A stretch of 64,000 nucleotides of DNA from Rickettsiales bacterium (GTDB taxonomy: Bacteria; Pseudomonadota; Alphaproteobacteria; Rickettsiales; SXRF01): contig JAJTHB010000001.1 in the NCBI GenBank assembly GCA_021299465.1, positions 1 to 64,000 on the forward strand, given 5' to 3'. This document shows, piece after piece, positions 44,292-54,744 of this stretch. Within the stretch, counting starts at the first letter, position 1. The number at the start of each line of letters is the position of its first letter. A program made the position numbers and the translations under genes. The notes under the pieces are model-generated. The model was given only the letters and a program-made list of their open reading frames with translations. It was not told the DNA's origin and did not search any database.

Positions 44292-45331
44292 GGGAATAAA
44301 GCCGTATGCATCAGCGCCGTTTCTTCCGGCCAGCCAAACATCACATTCATATTCTGCACCGCCTGTCCAGCCGCACCTTTGACCAGATTATCAATCGCCG
44401 AAATAATAATGACTCGTCCGACAGCGCGGTCAGCCACGACATTCATCACGCAGCGATTAGTGCCGCGCACCTGATGGGTGGATGGCATGATACCCTCTGG
44501 GAGTATATCCACGAACGGCTCGTGTTTATAAGTTTGCTCCAGCACATGGCGCACATCTGCTGCTGTATGAGCTGGCGAAAGCTTGGCATAGATGGTCGAT
44601 AAGATGCCGCGATTCATCGGGATTAAATGCGGCGTGAAAGATACGATGATATCCTGCTTCGCCGCCCAGCCGAGTGACTGCTCGATCTCCGGCGCATGCC
44701 GATGGGACGCAACGCCGTAAGCGGATAGGCCGCCATCGATCTCAGCAAAGAGATTGGCTTGTTTAGCGCTTCGGCCAGCGCCGGTGATGCCGGATTTAGC
44801 ATCGATGATGATACCCTCAGGGAGTATATGGTGCGTTTTGAGAAGCGGGAGTAACGGCAGCAACGCAGAAGTGGGGTAACAGCCGGGATTAGCGATGAGT
44901 CTAGCTTTTCGAATTTCCGCGCGGGCATGTTCGGTAAGGCCGTACACCGCTTCGCCCTGAAGATGCATCGCCTGATGCGCATGGCCGTACCATGTTTCAT
45001 ATAACTTGGCGTCAAACAACCTAAAATCCGCCGATAAATCGATGACCTTAAGATGCTCCGGAAGCGCGGCGATCACCGCCTGTGTCTCGCCATGCGGAAG
45101 GCAGGCAAAGACCAGATCGACCGTATCGAAATCGACCTGGTCGTGCCTTACCAGAGCCGGAAGATTTTTTCCAAACAGATGGGGATATACTGACTCGATG
45201 GGCTTTCCGGCCTGCGTGTCGCCGGTCAGCGCTGTGATGCCAGCATGAGGATGCGAAAGCAACAGGCGAATCAGCTCCGCGCCGGTATAGCCGGAGGCCC
45301 CTAAGATAGCGACATTGATACGAGATTGCAT
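44288..45331 (-). CDS. argC: N-acetyl-gamma-glutamyl-phosphate reductase ArgC
   Basis: A 347-residue NADPH-dependent enzyme, third step of arginine synthesis. The Rossmann start is VAILGASGYTGAELIRLL, the catalytic Cys is in IANPGCYPTSALLPLLPL (about residue 150), and KSGITGAGRSAK and HRHAPEIEQSL are conserved. AAGGAG precedes the ATG. A terminator for the ribosomal genes lies only 15 bp upstream, so its promoter must lie within or just after that structure. Confidence 0.96.
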   Translation of the reverse strand: MQSRINVAILGASGYTGAELIRLLLSHPHAGITALTGDTQAGKPIESVYPHLFGKNLPALVRHDQVDFDTVDLVFACLPHGETQAVIAALPEHLKVIDLSADFRLFDAKLYETWYGHAHQAMHLQGEAVYGLTEHARAEIRKARLIANPGCYPTSALLPLLPLLKTHHILPEGIIIDAKSGITGAGRSAKQANLFAEIDGGLSAYGVASHRHAPEIEQSLGWAAKQDIIVSFTPHLIPMNRGILSTIYAKLSPAHTAADVRHVLEQTYKHEPFVDILPEGIMPSTHQVRGTNRCVMNVVADRAVGRVIIISAIDNLVKGAAGQAVQNMNVMFGWPEETALMHTALFP

Positions 45332-45345
45332 GTATGCTCCTTACC

Positions 45346-45376
45346 ATAAAAAAAGGCGCCGTGTGGCGCCTTTTTT
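45346..45376 (-). terminator. Rho-independent terminator after rpsI
   Basis: AAAAAGGCGCC and GGCGCCTTTTTT arms around GTGT form a strong hairpin with A and T runs on both sides, so it may act in both directions. It ends the rplM-rpsI unit. Confidence 0.9.
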
Positions 45377-45398
45377 GAAAATATACGCCACCCAAAAA

Positions 45399-45902
45399 TC
45401 AGCGTTTGCTGAACTGGAAGCTACGGCGTGCTTTTTTGTGGCCGTATTTCTTACGCTCAACCACACGGCTGTCGCGGGTGAGGAACCCACCTTTACGAAG
45501 CGGTTTGTGGAAGATTGAATCATACTCGTCCAGCGCACGGCTGATACCGAGGCGAACCGCGCCGGCCTGACCGGAAAGGCCGCCGCCAACAACGGTGCAG
45601 TTAATGTCGAAGTTACCGATGCGATCAACAGCAAGAAATGGCTGGTTGATGATCATGCGCAGAACCGGACGCGCGAAATAAACCTCAAAGGCTTTACCGT
45701 TTACAACGATTTTACCATTGCCACGCTTCACCCATACACGAGCTACAGCATTTTTACGACGCCCCGTACCATAGGTGGTGAGCTCGTTGCTCGCAGGCGC
45801 TTTTTCTTTGGCTGGCTTGGTTGCTTTTGCGGGGGCTGCTTTAGGAGCAGCGGCTTTCACAGATGCAGGCGCTTTGCCGGTTTTTGGTTTCACAGTGGCC
45901 AC
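45399..45902 (-). CDS. rpsI: 30S ribosomal protein S9
   Basis: A 167-residue S9. The core starts near residue 42 ([26 protein letters not shown]) and ends with the invariant [17 protein letters not shown]. The first 40 residues are an Ala/Lys/Pro-rich extension, seen in several alphaproteobacteria. The gene follows rplM by 3 bp, the universal order. Confidence 0.97.
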   Translation of the reverse strand: MATVKPKTGKAPASVKAAAPKAAPAKATKPAKEKAPASNELTTYGTGRRKNAVARVWVKRGNGKIVVNGKAFEVYFARPVLRMIINQPFLAVDRIGNFDINCTVVGGGLSGQAGAVRLGISRALDEYDSIFHKPLRKGGFLTRDSRVVERKKYGHKKARRSFQFSKR

Positions 45903-45905
45903 AGA

Positions 45906-46367
45906 TTACCTCTTATTTTTAGGATTCATTGCCGCGAAGTTATAGACTTCAGGCTTTTGCGCTTCCTGCTCATGCTGGGTGCCGGCATAGACGCGAAGTT
46001 TGGTGAGTTGCTGACGGGCGAGCGGGCTTTCTTTTGGCATCATGCGCTCAACGGCTTTTTCAATCACGCGCTCTGGAAAAGCACCGTCCAAAATGAATTC
46101 AGCTGTCGGGCTTTTAATACCGCCTGGGAAACCAGTATGACGGTGATATTGCTTTACGGAGCGCTTCTTGCCAGTCATTTTGACCTTCTCGGCATTGATG
46201 ATGACAACATGGTCGCCAGTATCAATATGCGGGGTGAACATTGTTTTATGTTTGCCGCGAAGAAGCTTCGCCACCTGTGACGCGAGGCGTCCAAGCACGA
46301 CGCCTTCTGCGTCAATGAGTAGCCATTTCTTATTTACTTCAGAAGGCTTAGCCGAATAGGTCTGCAT
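45906..46367 (-). CDS. rplM: 50S ribosomal protein L13
   Basis: A 153-residue L13 with [53 protein letters not shown] and [33 protein letters not shown]-like C-terminal motifs. First gene of the rplM-rpsI operon. The promoter lies in the A/T-rich 90 bp upstream. Confidence 0.97.
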   Translation of the reverse strand: MQTYSAKPSEVNKKWLLIDAEGVVLGRLASQVAKLLRGKHKTMFTPHIDTGDHVVIINAEKVKMTGKKRSVKQYHRHTGFPGGIKSPTAEFILDGAFPERVIEKAVERMMPKESPLARQQLTKLRVYAGTQHEQEAQKPEVYNFAAMNPKNKR

Positions 46368-46460
46368 AAAAAAACCAACATTAAAATGCGAAAAATTTCA
46401 AAAAAGGAGCTGGAATCTATTGGATGAAGCAAGCCAAGTCAACAGCTATTTAGGGGATTT

Positions 46461-46910
46461 TTATGCTGTGTAAATCTTATAGCGCATCCCGCCAAAAACG
46501 GCCTTTACATCACCCTCTTCGCCAAGCGGCAGCAAGCATTGGCGGTACTTGACCATGTCGCCTCGGATATTTCGGAACTCCCCCTCATCCACCACGGGTG
46601 CTTTGCTGTGGATAATTTCCATGTAGCAATCAGCCATACGGTCAGCATTAGGGGACACCAAACCATTGGTATCTCCCTCAGCAAGGCCGCCCTGATAGGC
46701 TTTTTTAATCTCAGGACCAAGGTAGGTATATTGATAACCCTCCTTGCCCATATCCTTCACATTGAGCAGGAAACAATAATCCCAGAGGTCACTAATCGCG
46801 TCTGGGTCCACATCCTGCTCTCGCGGCATATCTCGCCCCGCCCTGAGCTTTTCCCAATACGCCATGAGCCGAACTGTGATACGGCGCTCATTAACTGATG
46901 AAGCCATCAT
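46461..46910 (-). CDS. PAS_5-type PAS domain protein
   Basis: A 149-residue soluble protein of the alphaproteobacterial PAS_5 family. It begins RITVRLMAYWEKLRAGRDMPREQDVDPDAI and has LWDYCFLLNV, YTYLGPEI and a terminal CLLPLGEEGDVKAVFGGMRYK. Such stand-alone PAS proteins lack an output domain, and their ligands are unknown. There are adjacent ATG codons at the start (46910 and 46907). It is a single gene between rplM and the pst cluster. Confidence 0.8.
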   Translation of the reverse strand: MMASSVNERRITVRLMAYWEKLRAGRDMPREQDVDPDAISDLWDYCFLLNVKDMGKEGYQYTYLGPEIKKAYQGGLAEGDTNGLVSPNADRMADCYMEIIHSKAPVVDEGEFRNIRGDMVKYRQCLLPLGEEGDVKAVFGGMRYKIYTA

Positions 46911-46985
46911 AACACCCTGAAATGGATAAAATTTTATAGAATATTATAGCACAAAAACCCGCTTGGGTCTAGCCGTGTTGAATAT

Positions 46986-47012
46986 ACAGGATCCCCGCTT
47001 TAAGCAGGGATT
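46986..47012. repeat. half copy of the palindromic element seen in ruvC
   Basis: ACAGG then ATCCCCGC-TTTAA-GCAGGGAT forms one hairpin and matches the right half of the element at 30255, with compensated changes in the loop. It lies just beyond the pstB stop and may end pst transcription. Confidence 0.7.
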
Positions 47013-47015
47013 TTA

Positions 47016-47771
47016 TCAGCCGTAACGCCCCATAATATAGTCCTGCGTCTGTTTATGGACGGGGGCGGAAAAGATTTGTTTGGTATCGCCTGTTTCGATC
47101 ACCTTGCCCAAATGGAAAAAACAGGTTTGCTGGGATACGCGCGATGCCTGCTGCATCGAGTGCGTCACGATAATAATAGTGTAATGCTGCCTGAGTTCAG
47201 CGATCAGCTCCTCGATGCGCGCGGTGGCAATGGGGTCGAGCGCCGAACATGGCTCATCCATCAGCACAATTTCAGGATTGACGGAGAGCGTCCGCGCAAT
47301 ACAGAGGCGCTGTTGCTGGCCTCCCGATAAGCCGGTTGCCATATCATGCAGTCGGTCTTTGACTTCATCCCACAGGCCCGCGCGAATCAGGCTGCGCTGA
47401 ACCAGCTCATCCATCTCGGCCTTGCCAGATACCATATGATGAATGCGCGGACCGTAGGCGATATTCTCATAGATGGTTTTAGGAAACGGATTGGGTTTTT
47501 GAAACACCATACCGATCCATGAACGAAGCTGCACCACATCCTGCGACGGATCATTGATATCATCGCCATCGACCAGAATCTTACCCTCAACTCGGCAACC
47601 TTCGATGGTGTCGTTCATGCGGTTGATGCAGCGAAGGAATGTCGATTTACCGCAGCCAGAAGGCCCAATGAGTGCCGTCACGGTTTTATCCTGAGCCTTA
47701 ATATTCACATCAAACAGCGCCTGCTTAGCGCCATAAAACACATTCACATGCTGGGCAGAGAGTTTTGTCAT
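47016..47771 (-). CDS. pstB: phosphate ABC transporter ATP-binding protein PstB
   Basis: A 251-residue ATPase of the high-affinity phosphate importer. Walker [10 protein letters not shown] is near residue 36, the signature LSGGQQQR near 146, Walker [14 protein letters not shown] near 165, and the H-loop THSMQQA near 200. [24 protein letters not shown] is PstB-specific. I chose the ATG at 47771, which overlaps the pstA stop. No phoU follows, unlike many pst operons. Confidence 0.96.
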   Translation of the reverse strand: MTKLSAQHVNVFYGAKQALFDVNIKAQDKTVTALIGPSGCGKSTFLRCINRMNDTIEGCRVEGKILVDGDDINDPSQDVVQLRSWIGMVFQKPNPFPKTIYENIAYGPRIHHMVSGKAEMDELVQRSLIRAGLWDEVKDRLHDMATGLSGGQQQRLCIARTLSVNPEIVLMDEPCSALDPIATARIEELIAELRQHYTIIIVTHSMQQASRVSQQTCFFHLGKVIETGDTKQIFSAPVHKQTQDYIMGRYG

Positions 47772-49051
47772 CACCAACGAACCTCAAATTTTTTGCGTAA
47801 GAAAATAGCGAGCGCATTCATCGCAAGCAGTAAAACCAGAAGCACTAAAATACCAGCAGCTGTTTTTTCAACAAAGCCAGCCTCGGGGCTGCTCGCCCAT
47901 AAGAAGATTTGTACAGGCATGGCAGTCGCGGGATCGGTAAAACCACGCGGCACGTCAGCAACGAAGGCAACCATACCAATCATCAGCAGCGGCGCGGTCT
48001 CGCCAATGGCGCGCGCCATGCCAAGGATCGTGCCAGTCATGATGCCGGGCATGGATAGCGGCAGCGTATGATGCCATACCACCTGCAATGGCGAGGCACC
48101 AAGCGCACGCGCCGCATCACGTATGGAATCTGGAATGGAACGTAAGGATGATCGGGTCGCGATAATAATCACCGGCAGCACCATGAGCGCTAGCGTCGCG
48201 CCACCAACGAGTGCCGCCGAACGCGGCATACCCATCACGTTGATATATATCGAAAGCCCTAGCAGCCCGAAGACAATGGAGGGAACCGCTGCAAGGTTAT
48301 TGATATTGACTTCGATGATATCAACAAAGCGCCCCTTACCAGCAAATTCTTCGAGATAAACCGCGGTTGCCACACCCAGCGGGAATGCCACCATCAGGCA
48401 GATAACGAGCGTCAGCGCCGAGCCGACCATCGCCCCTAAGAATCCAGCGCGCTCCGGTGTGCGTGAATCACCTTCACTAAGAAAAAGACTATTAAATGAA
48501 AGCTCGACCAATTTTTTCGATTCGAGTGTTTTAAGCCAGCTGATTTGCTGATTATTCAAACGGCGGTCGGATTCAGGTGCGCGCTCATCCACCTTACCTT
48601 TAAAATAAAGATCAGCGTTGCTGGAAAGATAGAGCGTGATGGTTTGGGTGGTACCGAGCAGGCCGCTATCGGCCAGGAGCAGGCGCTTGATGGAAAGACC
48701 GGCGCTGGCGCTCACCAGACTGTAGAGTTTGCGAAGTTCACTTGGCTGTGTGACCTCAGGAAACTGCGTGCGCAGCGCCTGCTGGATCATGCGGTTATAG
48801 GCCGCAGGCGGCAGCGAGCCGGGATGTTTGCCTTCATCGATATCAAGCAGCGCCGCATCGAGCGCAACCGGTAGTGTTATCTTGCTGGCAACAAACCCGG
48901 GCGCGCCACGCCAGAATAAACTGCCAAGTAGCAACACCAGCACCAGCACTGCAAAACCAAGAGCTGCCCTGCCATACCAGCGGAAACGCTTTTCTGCTTT
49001 GAGACGAATCTCTAAATGCTGATTATGCTTTCGCAGTGAATGACTAGTCAT
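47771..49051 (-). CDS. pstA: phosphate ABC transporter permease PstA
   Basis: A 426-residue permease. It is longer than the enterobacterial form because a DUF3333-type periplasmic insertion (about residues 55-190) lies between the first membrane helix and the transport domain. The core has [37 protein letters not shown]-type and RAARALGAS-like ([30 protein letters not shown]) permease loops. It overlaps pstC by 8 bp. Confidence 0.94.
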   Translation of the reverse strand: MTSHSLRKHNQHLEIRLKAEKRFRWYGRAALGFAVLVLVLLLGSLFWRGAPGFVASKITLPVALDAALLDIDEGKHPGSLPPAAYNRMIQQALRTQFPEVTQPSELRKLYSLVSASAGLSIKRLLLADSGLLGTTQTITLYLSSNADLYFKGKVDERAPESDRRLNNQQISWLKTLESKKLVELSFNSLFLSEGDSRTPERAGFLGAMVGSALTLVICLMVAFPLGVATAVYLEEFAGKGRFVDIIEVNINNLAAVPSIVFGLLGLSIYINVMGMPRSAALVGGATLALMVLPVIIIATRSSLRSIPDSIRDAARALGASPLQVVWHHTLPLSMPGIMTGTILGMARAIGETAPLLMIGMVAFVADVPRGFTDPATAMPVQIFLWASSPEAGFVEKTAAGILVLLVLLLAMNALAIFLRKKFEVRW

Positions 49052-49997
49052 ACTGCTCCCGATATTTTTTCACGATCCGTAGCGCGATGATGTTGAGCAC
49101 CAATGTGACGCACAGCAGCGTGAGGCCAAGCGCAAAAGCGGCAAGCGTTTTAGGGCTATTGAATTCCTGATCCCCTACCAGCAGCTTGACGATCTGCACC
49201 GTGACCGTCGTCACAGATTCAAGCGGATTAAAGGTGAGGTTCGCCGCCATACCGGCAGCCATCACGACTATCATCGTCTCGCCCACAGCGCGCGATACAG
49301 CGAGCAGCACCGCGCCCATGATGCCAGGCAGTGCCGCGGGCAGCACAACGCGGCGAATCGTTTCAGATTTGGTGGCGCCCAGCGCGTAAGAACCATCGCG
49401 AAGGCTGCGCGGAACGGCGGTGATGATGTCGTCGGAGAGTGATGATACAAACGGGATAATCATAATACCCATCACGATGCCGCCGGTGAGCGCGCTCTCG
49501 GTTGAAATATCCAGCCCGACGCTATGGCCAAAGCCACGAAGCATTGGTGCGATGAACATGATCGCGAAATAGCCGTACACGACGGTTGGAATGCCTGCCA
49601 ATATTTCAAGCGCGGGCTTTAAGCTACTGCGCGTTTTCTTATCAGCATATTCCGCCATATAGATGGCGGAAAAAAGACCTACCGGAATCGCGATCATCAT
49701 CGCAATCACCGTGATCAGGAAGGTGCCAAGGAAAAGCGGCACCGCGCCGAATGCACCACTAGATCCGGCCTGATCATCACGAATGGCCATTTGTGGGCTC
49801 CACTGAAGGCCAAACAGGAAATCAAAAAGCGGCACCTGCGAGAAAAATTTCAGCGCCTCAAAGAGCACCGAAAACACAATAGCAAGAGTAATGAGGATCG
49901 AAGCGGCGGCCGCCAGCCACAAAGCCGCATATACCCCCCACTGGGTATATTGGGTTAGCGGGCTGATCGTTTGGGTTCTTAGCGAGCGTGCCGTCAT
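49044..49997 (-). CDS. pstC: phosphate ABC transporter permease PstC
   Basis: A 317-residue permease with about six membrane segments. It carries LEILAGIPTVVYGYFA, IMIIPFVSSLSDDIITAVPRSLRDGSYALGATKSETI and the EAA loop VVLPAALPGIMGAVLLAVSRAVGETM. It starts 17 bp after phoR. The cluster order is phoR-pstC-pstA-pstB. No pstS gene for the binding protein lies in the window. Confidence 0.95.
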   Translation of the reverse strand: MTARSLRTQTISPLTQYTQWGVYAALWLAAAASILITLAIVFSVLFEALKFFSQVPLFDFLFGLQWSPQMAIRDDQAGSSGAFGAVPLFLGTFLITVIAMMIAIPVGLFSAIYMAEYADKKTRSSLKPALEILAGIPTVVYGYFAIMFIAPMLRGFGHSVGLDISTESALTGGIVMGIMIIPFVSSLSDDIITAVPRSLRDGSYALGATKSETIRRVVLPAALPGIMGAVLLAVSRAVGETMIVVMAAGMAANLTFNPLESVTTVTVQIVKLLVGDQEFNSPKTLAAFALGLTLLCVTLVLNIIALRIVKKYREQYD

Positions 49998-50014
49998 GCG
50001 GGCGCGACACTAGC

Positions 50015-51472
50015 CTAACTTACTTTTTCCGCCAAGTACTCTTTCTGTTTTTGTTCTAACTCAATGGCATCTTCATAAACCGGCAGGAAAACACTGAAGG
50101 TACTTCCCTGCCCCACCTCGCTATCAATCGTAAGCACACCGCGGTGGCGATTAAGGATATGCTTAACGATGGCAAGACCAAGACCGGTGCCGCCAACCTT
50201 GCGCGTGCGGGCGCTATCAACGCGGTAAAAGCGCTCGGTAAGACGGGGAATATGCTCTTTGGGAATACCCTCGCCCTGATCCTCGACCGAGAAACATAGC
50301 GCACGAGTTAAATTCCTGAGGCTTGGGTCTTTGGGAATGTCATTACTGATTTTAGCCGTAACGACGATTTCTGAATCAGGGTTGGTGTATTTGATGGCGT
50401 TGCCAAGCAGGTTACGCACCACCTGCGCCAGCTCCTCATCCTCGCCTTTGGTCGCGGGCAATGAATCGGTGAGCTTCAGGCGAATGGTGACATTTTTCTG
50501 TTTGCACGCCCATTCAAAATGCTGCTTCTCCGCGCGGATAATGCGCAGCAGATCAACTTTGGATTGCGGTTTGCTCGCAGCATTCATTTCAATTTTGGAA
50601 AGCGATAGCAGATCCGCGACCAGTTTCGACATGCGCTCAGCCTGGTCGGCCATCACTTTGAGGAACTCTTCGCGAGCCACCGGATCATCTTTCGCCGGTC
50701 CGCGCAGCGTTTCGATAAAGCCGATGATCGAGGCGAGCGGCGTGCGGATTTCATGGCTGGCATTGGCAACGAAATCGGCGCGCATGTGCTGGATGCGCTT
50801 TTGCGAGGTGATATCGGTCATGGTGATGACGATGGAAATGCCACCTTCAGAAGGAATCGGGAAGCGCTCGATTACCGCCTGGAAATCGCGCGAGATCGGC
50901 TCCTCCAGATGAAACTCCACCGCCTGACCGTTCAAATCCTCAATCACCGCCGTGATCGCCGAAAGCAATTTTTCATTGGGAATGATGTCGCGCAGATGGC
51001 GATGGGCGAGGTTCTGGCCAAAAATGTTGCGCGCGGCGCGGTTAGTGCGCACGACCAGCTTGTCGTCATTGGTCATGATCAGGATATCCGGCAGCGTATC
51101 AACGAGAATTTCGCGCTCGGTGATGATGGTTTCCATCTCCTGGCGCTTATTCTCCCACGAGCGCTGCAAGCGCGTGAGTGCGCCGGACAGCTCACCGACA
51201 TTGGATAGAACGCTGAGATCAGGCGAGCGCACGCGCTTATCCTGCGCAAGGTCATTCACATAGCGTGTGAGCGCCGAAATATTGGACAAGAATGGCAGCG
51301 CCAGCAGCAGCGACGCAAGCATGATGCCGCCGTAAGCATAAGCAAAATTGCGCACGCTTAAATCACCAAGCAGTACGAGCGCACCAAGCACAGCAAGCGC
51401 CGGACTGGTGAGCACTAGCATGGTCTTGATAACCGTAATGAAGAGAATATTTGGCGCCGGTTGCATGAACAA
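50015..51472 (-). CDS. phoR: phosphate-regulon sensor histidine kinase PhoR
   Basis: A 485-residue kinase. Two hydrophobic segments lie at the N-terminus (about 8-35 and 45-68), then a PAS-like region (EREILVDTLPDILIMTNDDKLVVRTNRAARNIFG, about 110-145). The H-box is NASHEIRTPLASIIGF (His near 240), with N-box LGNAIKYTNPDSE, VEDQGEGIP and GTGLGLAIVKHI. Placement directly before pstCAB supports PhoR. PhoB and PhoU are not in the window. It is 11 bp from trpS. Confidence 0.92.
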   Translation of the reverse strand: MFMQPAPNILFITVIKTMLVLTSPALAVLGALVLLGDLSVRNFAYAYGGIMLASLLLALPFLSNISALTRYVNDLAQDKRVRSPDLSVLSNVGELSGALTRLQRSWENKRQEMETIITEREILVDTLPDILIMTNDDKLVVRTNRAARNIFGQNLAHRHLRDIIPNEKLLSAITAVIEDLNGQAVEFHLEEPISRDFQAVIERFPIPSEGGISIVITMTDITSQKRIQHMRADFVANASHEIRTPLASIIGFIETLRGPAKDDPVAREEFLKVMADQAERMSKLVADLLSLSKIEMNAASKPQSKVDLLRIIRAEKQHFEWACKQKNVTIRLKLTDSLPATKGEDEELAQVVRNLLGNAIKYTNPDSEIVVTAKISNDIPKDPSLRNLTRALCFSVEDQGEGIPKEHIPRLTERFYRVDSARTRKVGGTGLGLAIVKHILNRHRGVLTIDSEVGQGSTFSVFLPVYEDAIELEQKQKEYLAEKVS

Positions 51473-51483
51473 TGTTTGAGATT

Positions 51484-52485
51484 CTAAAGTGAGAGGAATC
51501 CTACCAAATCTTTGACCTCTTTCATAGTGGCATTGGCACGCGTACGCGCACGCTCGGTTCCTTTGGTCAAAATCCCATCAAGGTAAGCTGTATCTGCCAT
51601 CAGCTCTCTCATTTTAGAGGTTATTGGCGATAGATGGGCAACCGCCACATCGGTGAGTTCTTTTTTGAAAGCTGAAAAATTCATGCCGGCCACGTGCTGA
51701 AGTGCCTGCGCGCGCGTGATGTTCCTCAGCGCCGCATAAATATTGATAAGGTTAGCAGCTTCCGGCCGCGCAGCTTCATCATAATTCATGCCCTCCACCA
51801 TATCGGATTTGGCTTTGCGGAATTTAAGCGCGATCGCGTCGGCATCATCGGTTAAGTTGATGCGAGAATAGTCAGACTCGTCGGACTTGCTCATTTTTTT
51901 CGTGCCGTCGCGCAGGCTCATCACACGGGTCGCCTCGCCCATGATGGCAGGCTCCGGCAGCGGAAATAGTTCCGTGCCATACGCGCGGTTAAAGGCGCCC
52001 GCAATATCGCGGCATAATTCGAGATGCTGCTTCTGATCCTCGCCCACCGGCACATGGCTGGGTTTATACAGTAAAATATCCGCCGCCATCAGAACCGGAT
52101 AGCCATAGAGACCAAGCACTGCCTCTTCGCGGTGCTTGCCGGCTTTTTCCTTAAACTGGGTCATGCGGTTCAGCCAGCCCAGCGGCGTATGGCAATTTAA
52201 AATCCACCCCAGCTCGGCATGAGCGCTCACTGCTGATTGCGGGAAGATCGCGCTTTTTTCAGGGTCAATGCCGCAGGCAATATAGGCCGCAGCTGTCTCA
52301 CGCACGCTTTGCCTGAGCTTACCTGGATCCTGAAACACGGTGATCGCGTGCAAATCCGCGAGAAACAAATAACATTCGGCAGATTCCTGAAGCTTTACCC
52401 AGTGGCGAATCGCGCCCAGATAGTTGCCGAGATGGAGGTTGCCAGTCGGCTGAACGCCGGAAAGAATACGGGTCATGGAGGTCAT
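51484..52485 (-). CDS. trpS: tryptophan-tRNA ligase
   Basis: A 333-residue class I synthetase. The HIGH-type motif is [13 protein letters not shown] near residue 12, the KMSKS loop is KKMSKSDES near 205, and [33 protein letters not shown] is the conserved core. The length is normal. It is transcribed toward phoR. Confidence 0.97.
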   Translation of the reverse strand: MTSMTRILSGVQPTGNLHLGNYLGAIRHWVKLQESAECYLFLADLHAITVFQDPGKLRQSVRETAAAYIACGIDPEKSAIFPQSAVSAHAELGWILNCHTPLGWLNRMTQFKEKAGKHREEAVLGLYGYPVLMAADILLYKPSHVPVGEDQKQHLELCRDIAGAFNRAYGTELFPLPEPAIMGEATRVMSLRDGTKKMSKSDESDYSRINLTDDADAIALKFRKAKSDMVEGMNYDEAARPEAANLINIYAALRNITRAQALQHVAGMNFSAFKKELTDVAVAHLSPITSKMRELMADTAYLDGILTKGTERARTRANATMKEVKDLVGFLSL

Positions 52486-52613
52486 AAGGATGGATATAGC
52501 AGTAACATCAGAAGTTTACAGCGCTTTTTTAAACGGCTGAATTGTCACCAAATCGTCACATGATTTTGGCTTTTTTCATGGTAGATTTGAAAATGAGGAG
52601 TCGTGTTTAAACG

Positions 52614-53681
52614 ATGGTCATTGCCGCCGCCAATTCTGAAAGTGCCAAGCAGAAACCGCCTGAGACACAGGCGGCGGCTAGCGATGCGCCCAAAGCTCAG
52701 CCGGATGTATCGAATGCGCCTAACTGGGCGAAGAAGCTCGGCCATGCGGCGTTTGAGCACCGCGATCATTTTAACAGCACCACCGGCAGCATCTTATGGC
52801 GCAATATCGCCAAGGGCACGGTGGCGTGGGTGCCGACCGTCGTTGCCTTCACCGGCAACCGCTATTTGTTCAAAGCGCTGACGACGGAAGCGAAGCTGGG
52901 TAAATATCTTGCGCCTACCGCGAAAGAGCTTCTTGCCCATCCGTTTGGCGGCAAGGCGATTGAAAATACCAGCTTTGTTCTGGCAGGTTTTACCACCTAT
53001 CGCTCTTTCATCAAATTCTGGCAGCGCGCCTATGACCGTGTGTTCAAGGATGCCAAAACCGAAGCCGAGGCGATTGATGCAGTGGCGCATATTCCGTCCA
53101 ACATCATTCCCGATGCCAAGGACATCATCCCCCATGAATTTTCGAGCACCTTCCTTGCCGCACCGGTTCTTGCGATGGTGAGACTGGGTCTTAACCCAAG
53201 TCCGAAAGGCCCGCTTGATGGCCGTATGGATCTCGCCAAGGAAGGCTACCTGCACGACACCATCGCCGCCACCCTCGCCTATTCAGCATTCTTCGAGGTA
53301 AACGACCGCGCCTATGCCAATATCAGCGGCGGCAAAGATGCGGTGGATAAGATGTATTCACCGGTCAAAGACCCTAAGCATTATGACGAAAAGAAAAAAT
53401 TCCGCTTCTTCACCGATGACGGCGTAGGGCGCATCGTGTTTCGCCGTGTCGGCTCAGTGCTGGCGGGTTTCGTGCCTTACATTGCGATCCAGCGCTATTC
53501 ACGTGTTCATGCAGGCGATGTGAAGCCCTTTGAACATGGCTTCCTTAAAAACCTTACCAAGGAATATTCCAACCATGTCGCCTTCTCGGTCTATACCGCC
53601 GAATCAGAGCTTTATGGCAAGGCGTATGACAGGCTGTTTGAAAAGCTGGAAGCGAAAGATCAGGCCGCTTCGCTCAATTAA
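52614..53681 (+). CDS. lineage-specific hypothetical protein
   Basis: A 355-residue protein with an Ala/Pro/Lys/Glu-rich disordered start (1-40), then WAKKLGHAAFEHRDHFNSTTGSILWRNIAKGTVAWVPTVVAFTGNRYLFK. Several amphipathic or weakly hydrophobic helices follow, for example NTSFVLAGFTTYRSFIKFWQRAYDRVF and IVFRRVGSVLAGFVPYIAIQRYS. No known motif is seen. It is convergent with the next gene, with a 6-bp gap. I do not recognise the family. Good codon usage and length support a real gene. Confidence 0.68.
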   Translation: MVIAAANSESAKQKPPETQAAASDAPKAQPDVSNAPNWAKKLGHAAFEHRDHFNSTTGSILWRNIAKGTVAWVPTVVAFTGNRYLFKALTTEAKLGKYLAPTAKELLAHPFGGKAIENTSFVLAGFTTYRSFIKFWQRAYDRVFKDAKTEAEAIDAVAHIPSNIIPDAKDIIPHEFSSTFLAAPVLAMVRLGLNPSPKGPLDGRMDLAKEGYLHDTIAATLAYSAFFEVNDRAYANISGGKDAVDKMYSPVKDPKHYDEKKKFRFFTDDGVGRIVFRRVGSVLAGFVPYIAIQRYSRVHAGDVKPFEHGFLKNLTKEYSNHVAFSVYTAESELYGKAYDRLFEKLEAKDQAASLN

Positions 53682-53687
53682 TGCCAA

Positions 53688-54647
53688 TCAGCGTTTAGCG
53701 ATCAATTCACCGGCCTCAGCAGCAACGGCGCGGCTTTTAGCGACGAGCTCTTGGAAGCTATTTCGCATAGGTTCTTCAGACACAGAAAATCTAATGCTTG
53801 GCGAAGATACGGGTTTAATCTGCGAAGCGGCTTTCAGTTCTGCCTGTCTGGCTTGATCTTCCGGCGTCATCCACTGCCTGCCGAATTTTCTACCACCCAA
53901 AACTTCTCCCATAAACTCAGAAGCTTCTGAGGCCAATTTAGGGACGTTGATCGCAAACAACGCTCCAAAAGAAGTCATTGCACCTGCAAAGTAAGCAGTT
54001 ATCGCACCTGCATTAGCGGCGATAGCGGTACCTGTAAATGCTTCCACGCCTAGACCAGAAATCGCTCCTAATGCTGGTGCCAATGCATTTACAGCGCCGC
54101 CGGTGTATATGAATGCCGCTGCCATGATAAGGCCTGCAGCCAATCCCACTCCTGCATAAAAAACACCAGTGTAGGGATTGAAATATTCATAGTAAGCTTT
54201 TCGTAGTTTTTTTCCTAAGCTCTGTTTTGTTTTTATCTCTGATCCAGTGTAGTGATCTATCTGTGCATTAAGGTCTTGCCTCAATTCATTTTCGATGGCT
54301 TTTTCTTTTTGTCTTTTCTCCGCTTCCTTAGCTGCAGCAGCAGCTCCGCCTGCTGCTCTACCAGCCATCACGCCGCCTGCAACACCCATCGACATACCAA
54401 CAGTTGCGAACACAGCTATGGATATTGGTAAAGTCGCGGCAAGAGGTACAGCCGCTAGTCCAAGCGCCCACGGCAGAACTGGAGAAGCAAGCCCCATTAA
54501 GGCACCGACAGCAGTACCCACAATACCCGCACCCCATAGCGAGCCACCAGTTCCAAACCAACTACCTCTAAGAGCCGCAGGGTAGTATGACTTGACCTGA
54601 ATCTTCTCTTTCTCGTCGCGAATGCGCTTGTCTAGTTCTTCTGACAT
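53688..54647 (-). CDS. lineage-specific Gly/Ala-rich membrane protein
   Basis: A 319-residue protein. Two hydrophobic glycine-zipper-like blocks (about residues 36-98, GAGIVGTAVGALMGLASPVLPWALGLAAVPLA..., and 160-235) flank a charged coiled-coil stretch (about 103-155, AAAAKEAEKRQKEKAIENELRQDLNAQIDHY). The C-terminus is helical and polar (FQELVAKSRAVAAEAGELIAKR). No signal peptide. It is convergent with the 52614 gene. Glycine-zipper membrane proteins include pore-forming and effector-like proteins, but there is no direct evidence for that here. Confidence 0.65.
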   Translation of the reverse strand: MSEELDKRIRDEKEKIQVKSYYPAALRGSWFGTGGSLWGAGIVGTAVGALMGLASPVLPWALGLAAVPLAATLPISIAVFATVGMSMGVAGGVMAGRAAGGAAAAAKEAEKRQKEKAIENELRQDLNAQIDHYTGSEIKTKQSLGKKLRKAYYEYFNPYTGVFYAGVGLAAGLIMAAAFIYTGGAVNALAPALGAISGLGVEAFTGTAIAANAGAITAYFAGAMTSFGALFAINVPKLASEASEFMGEVLGGRKFGRQWMTPEDQARQAELKAASQIKPVSSPSIRFSVSEEPMRNSFQELVAKSRAVAAEAGELIAKR

Positions 54648-54744
54648 AATCTATAAATTAGCACTACTCCAGCTTGTATAATAGCAGTAGCCCAGTAAAT
54701 TTGTGTGAAGAATATATGACAAACAGCAGTAGAGTTTGACGAAT

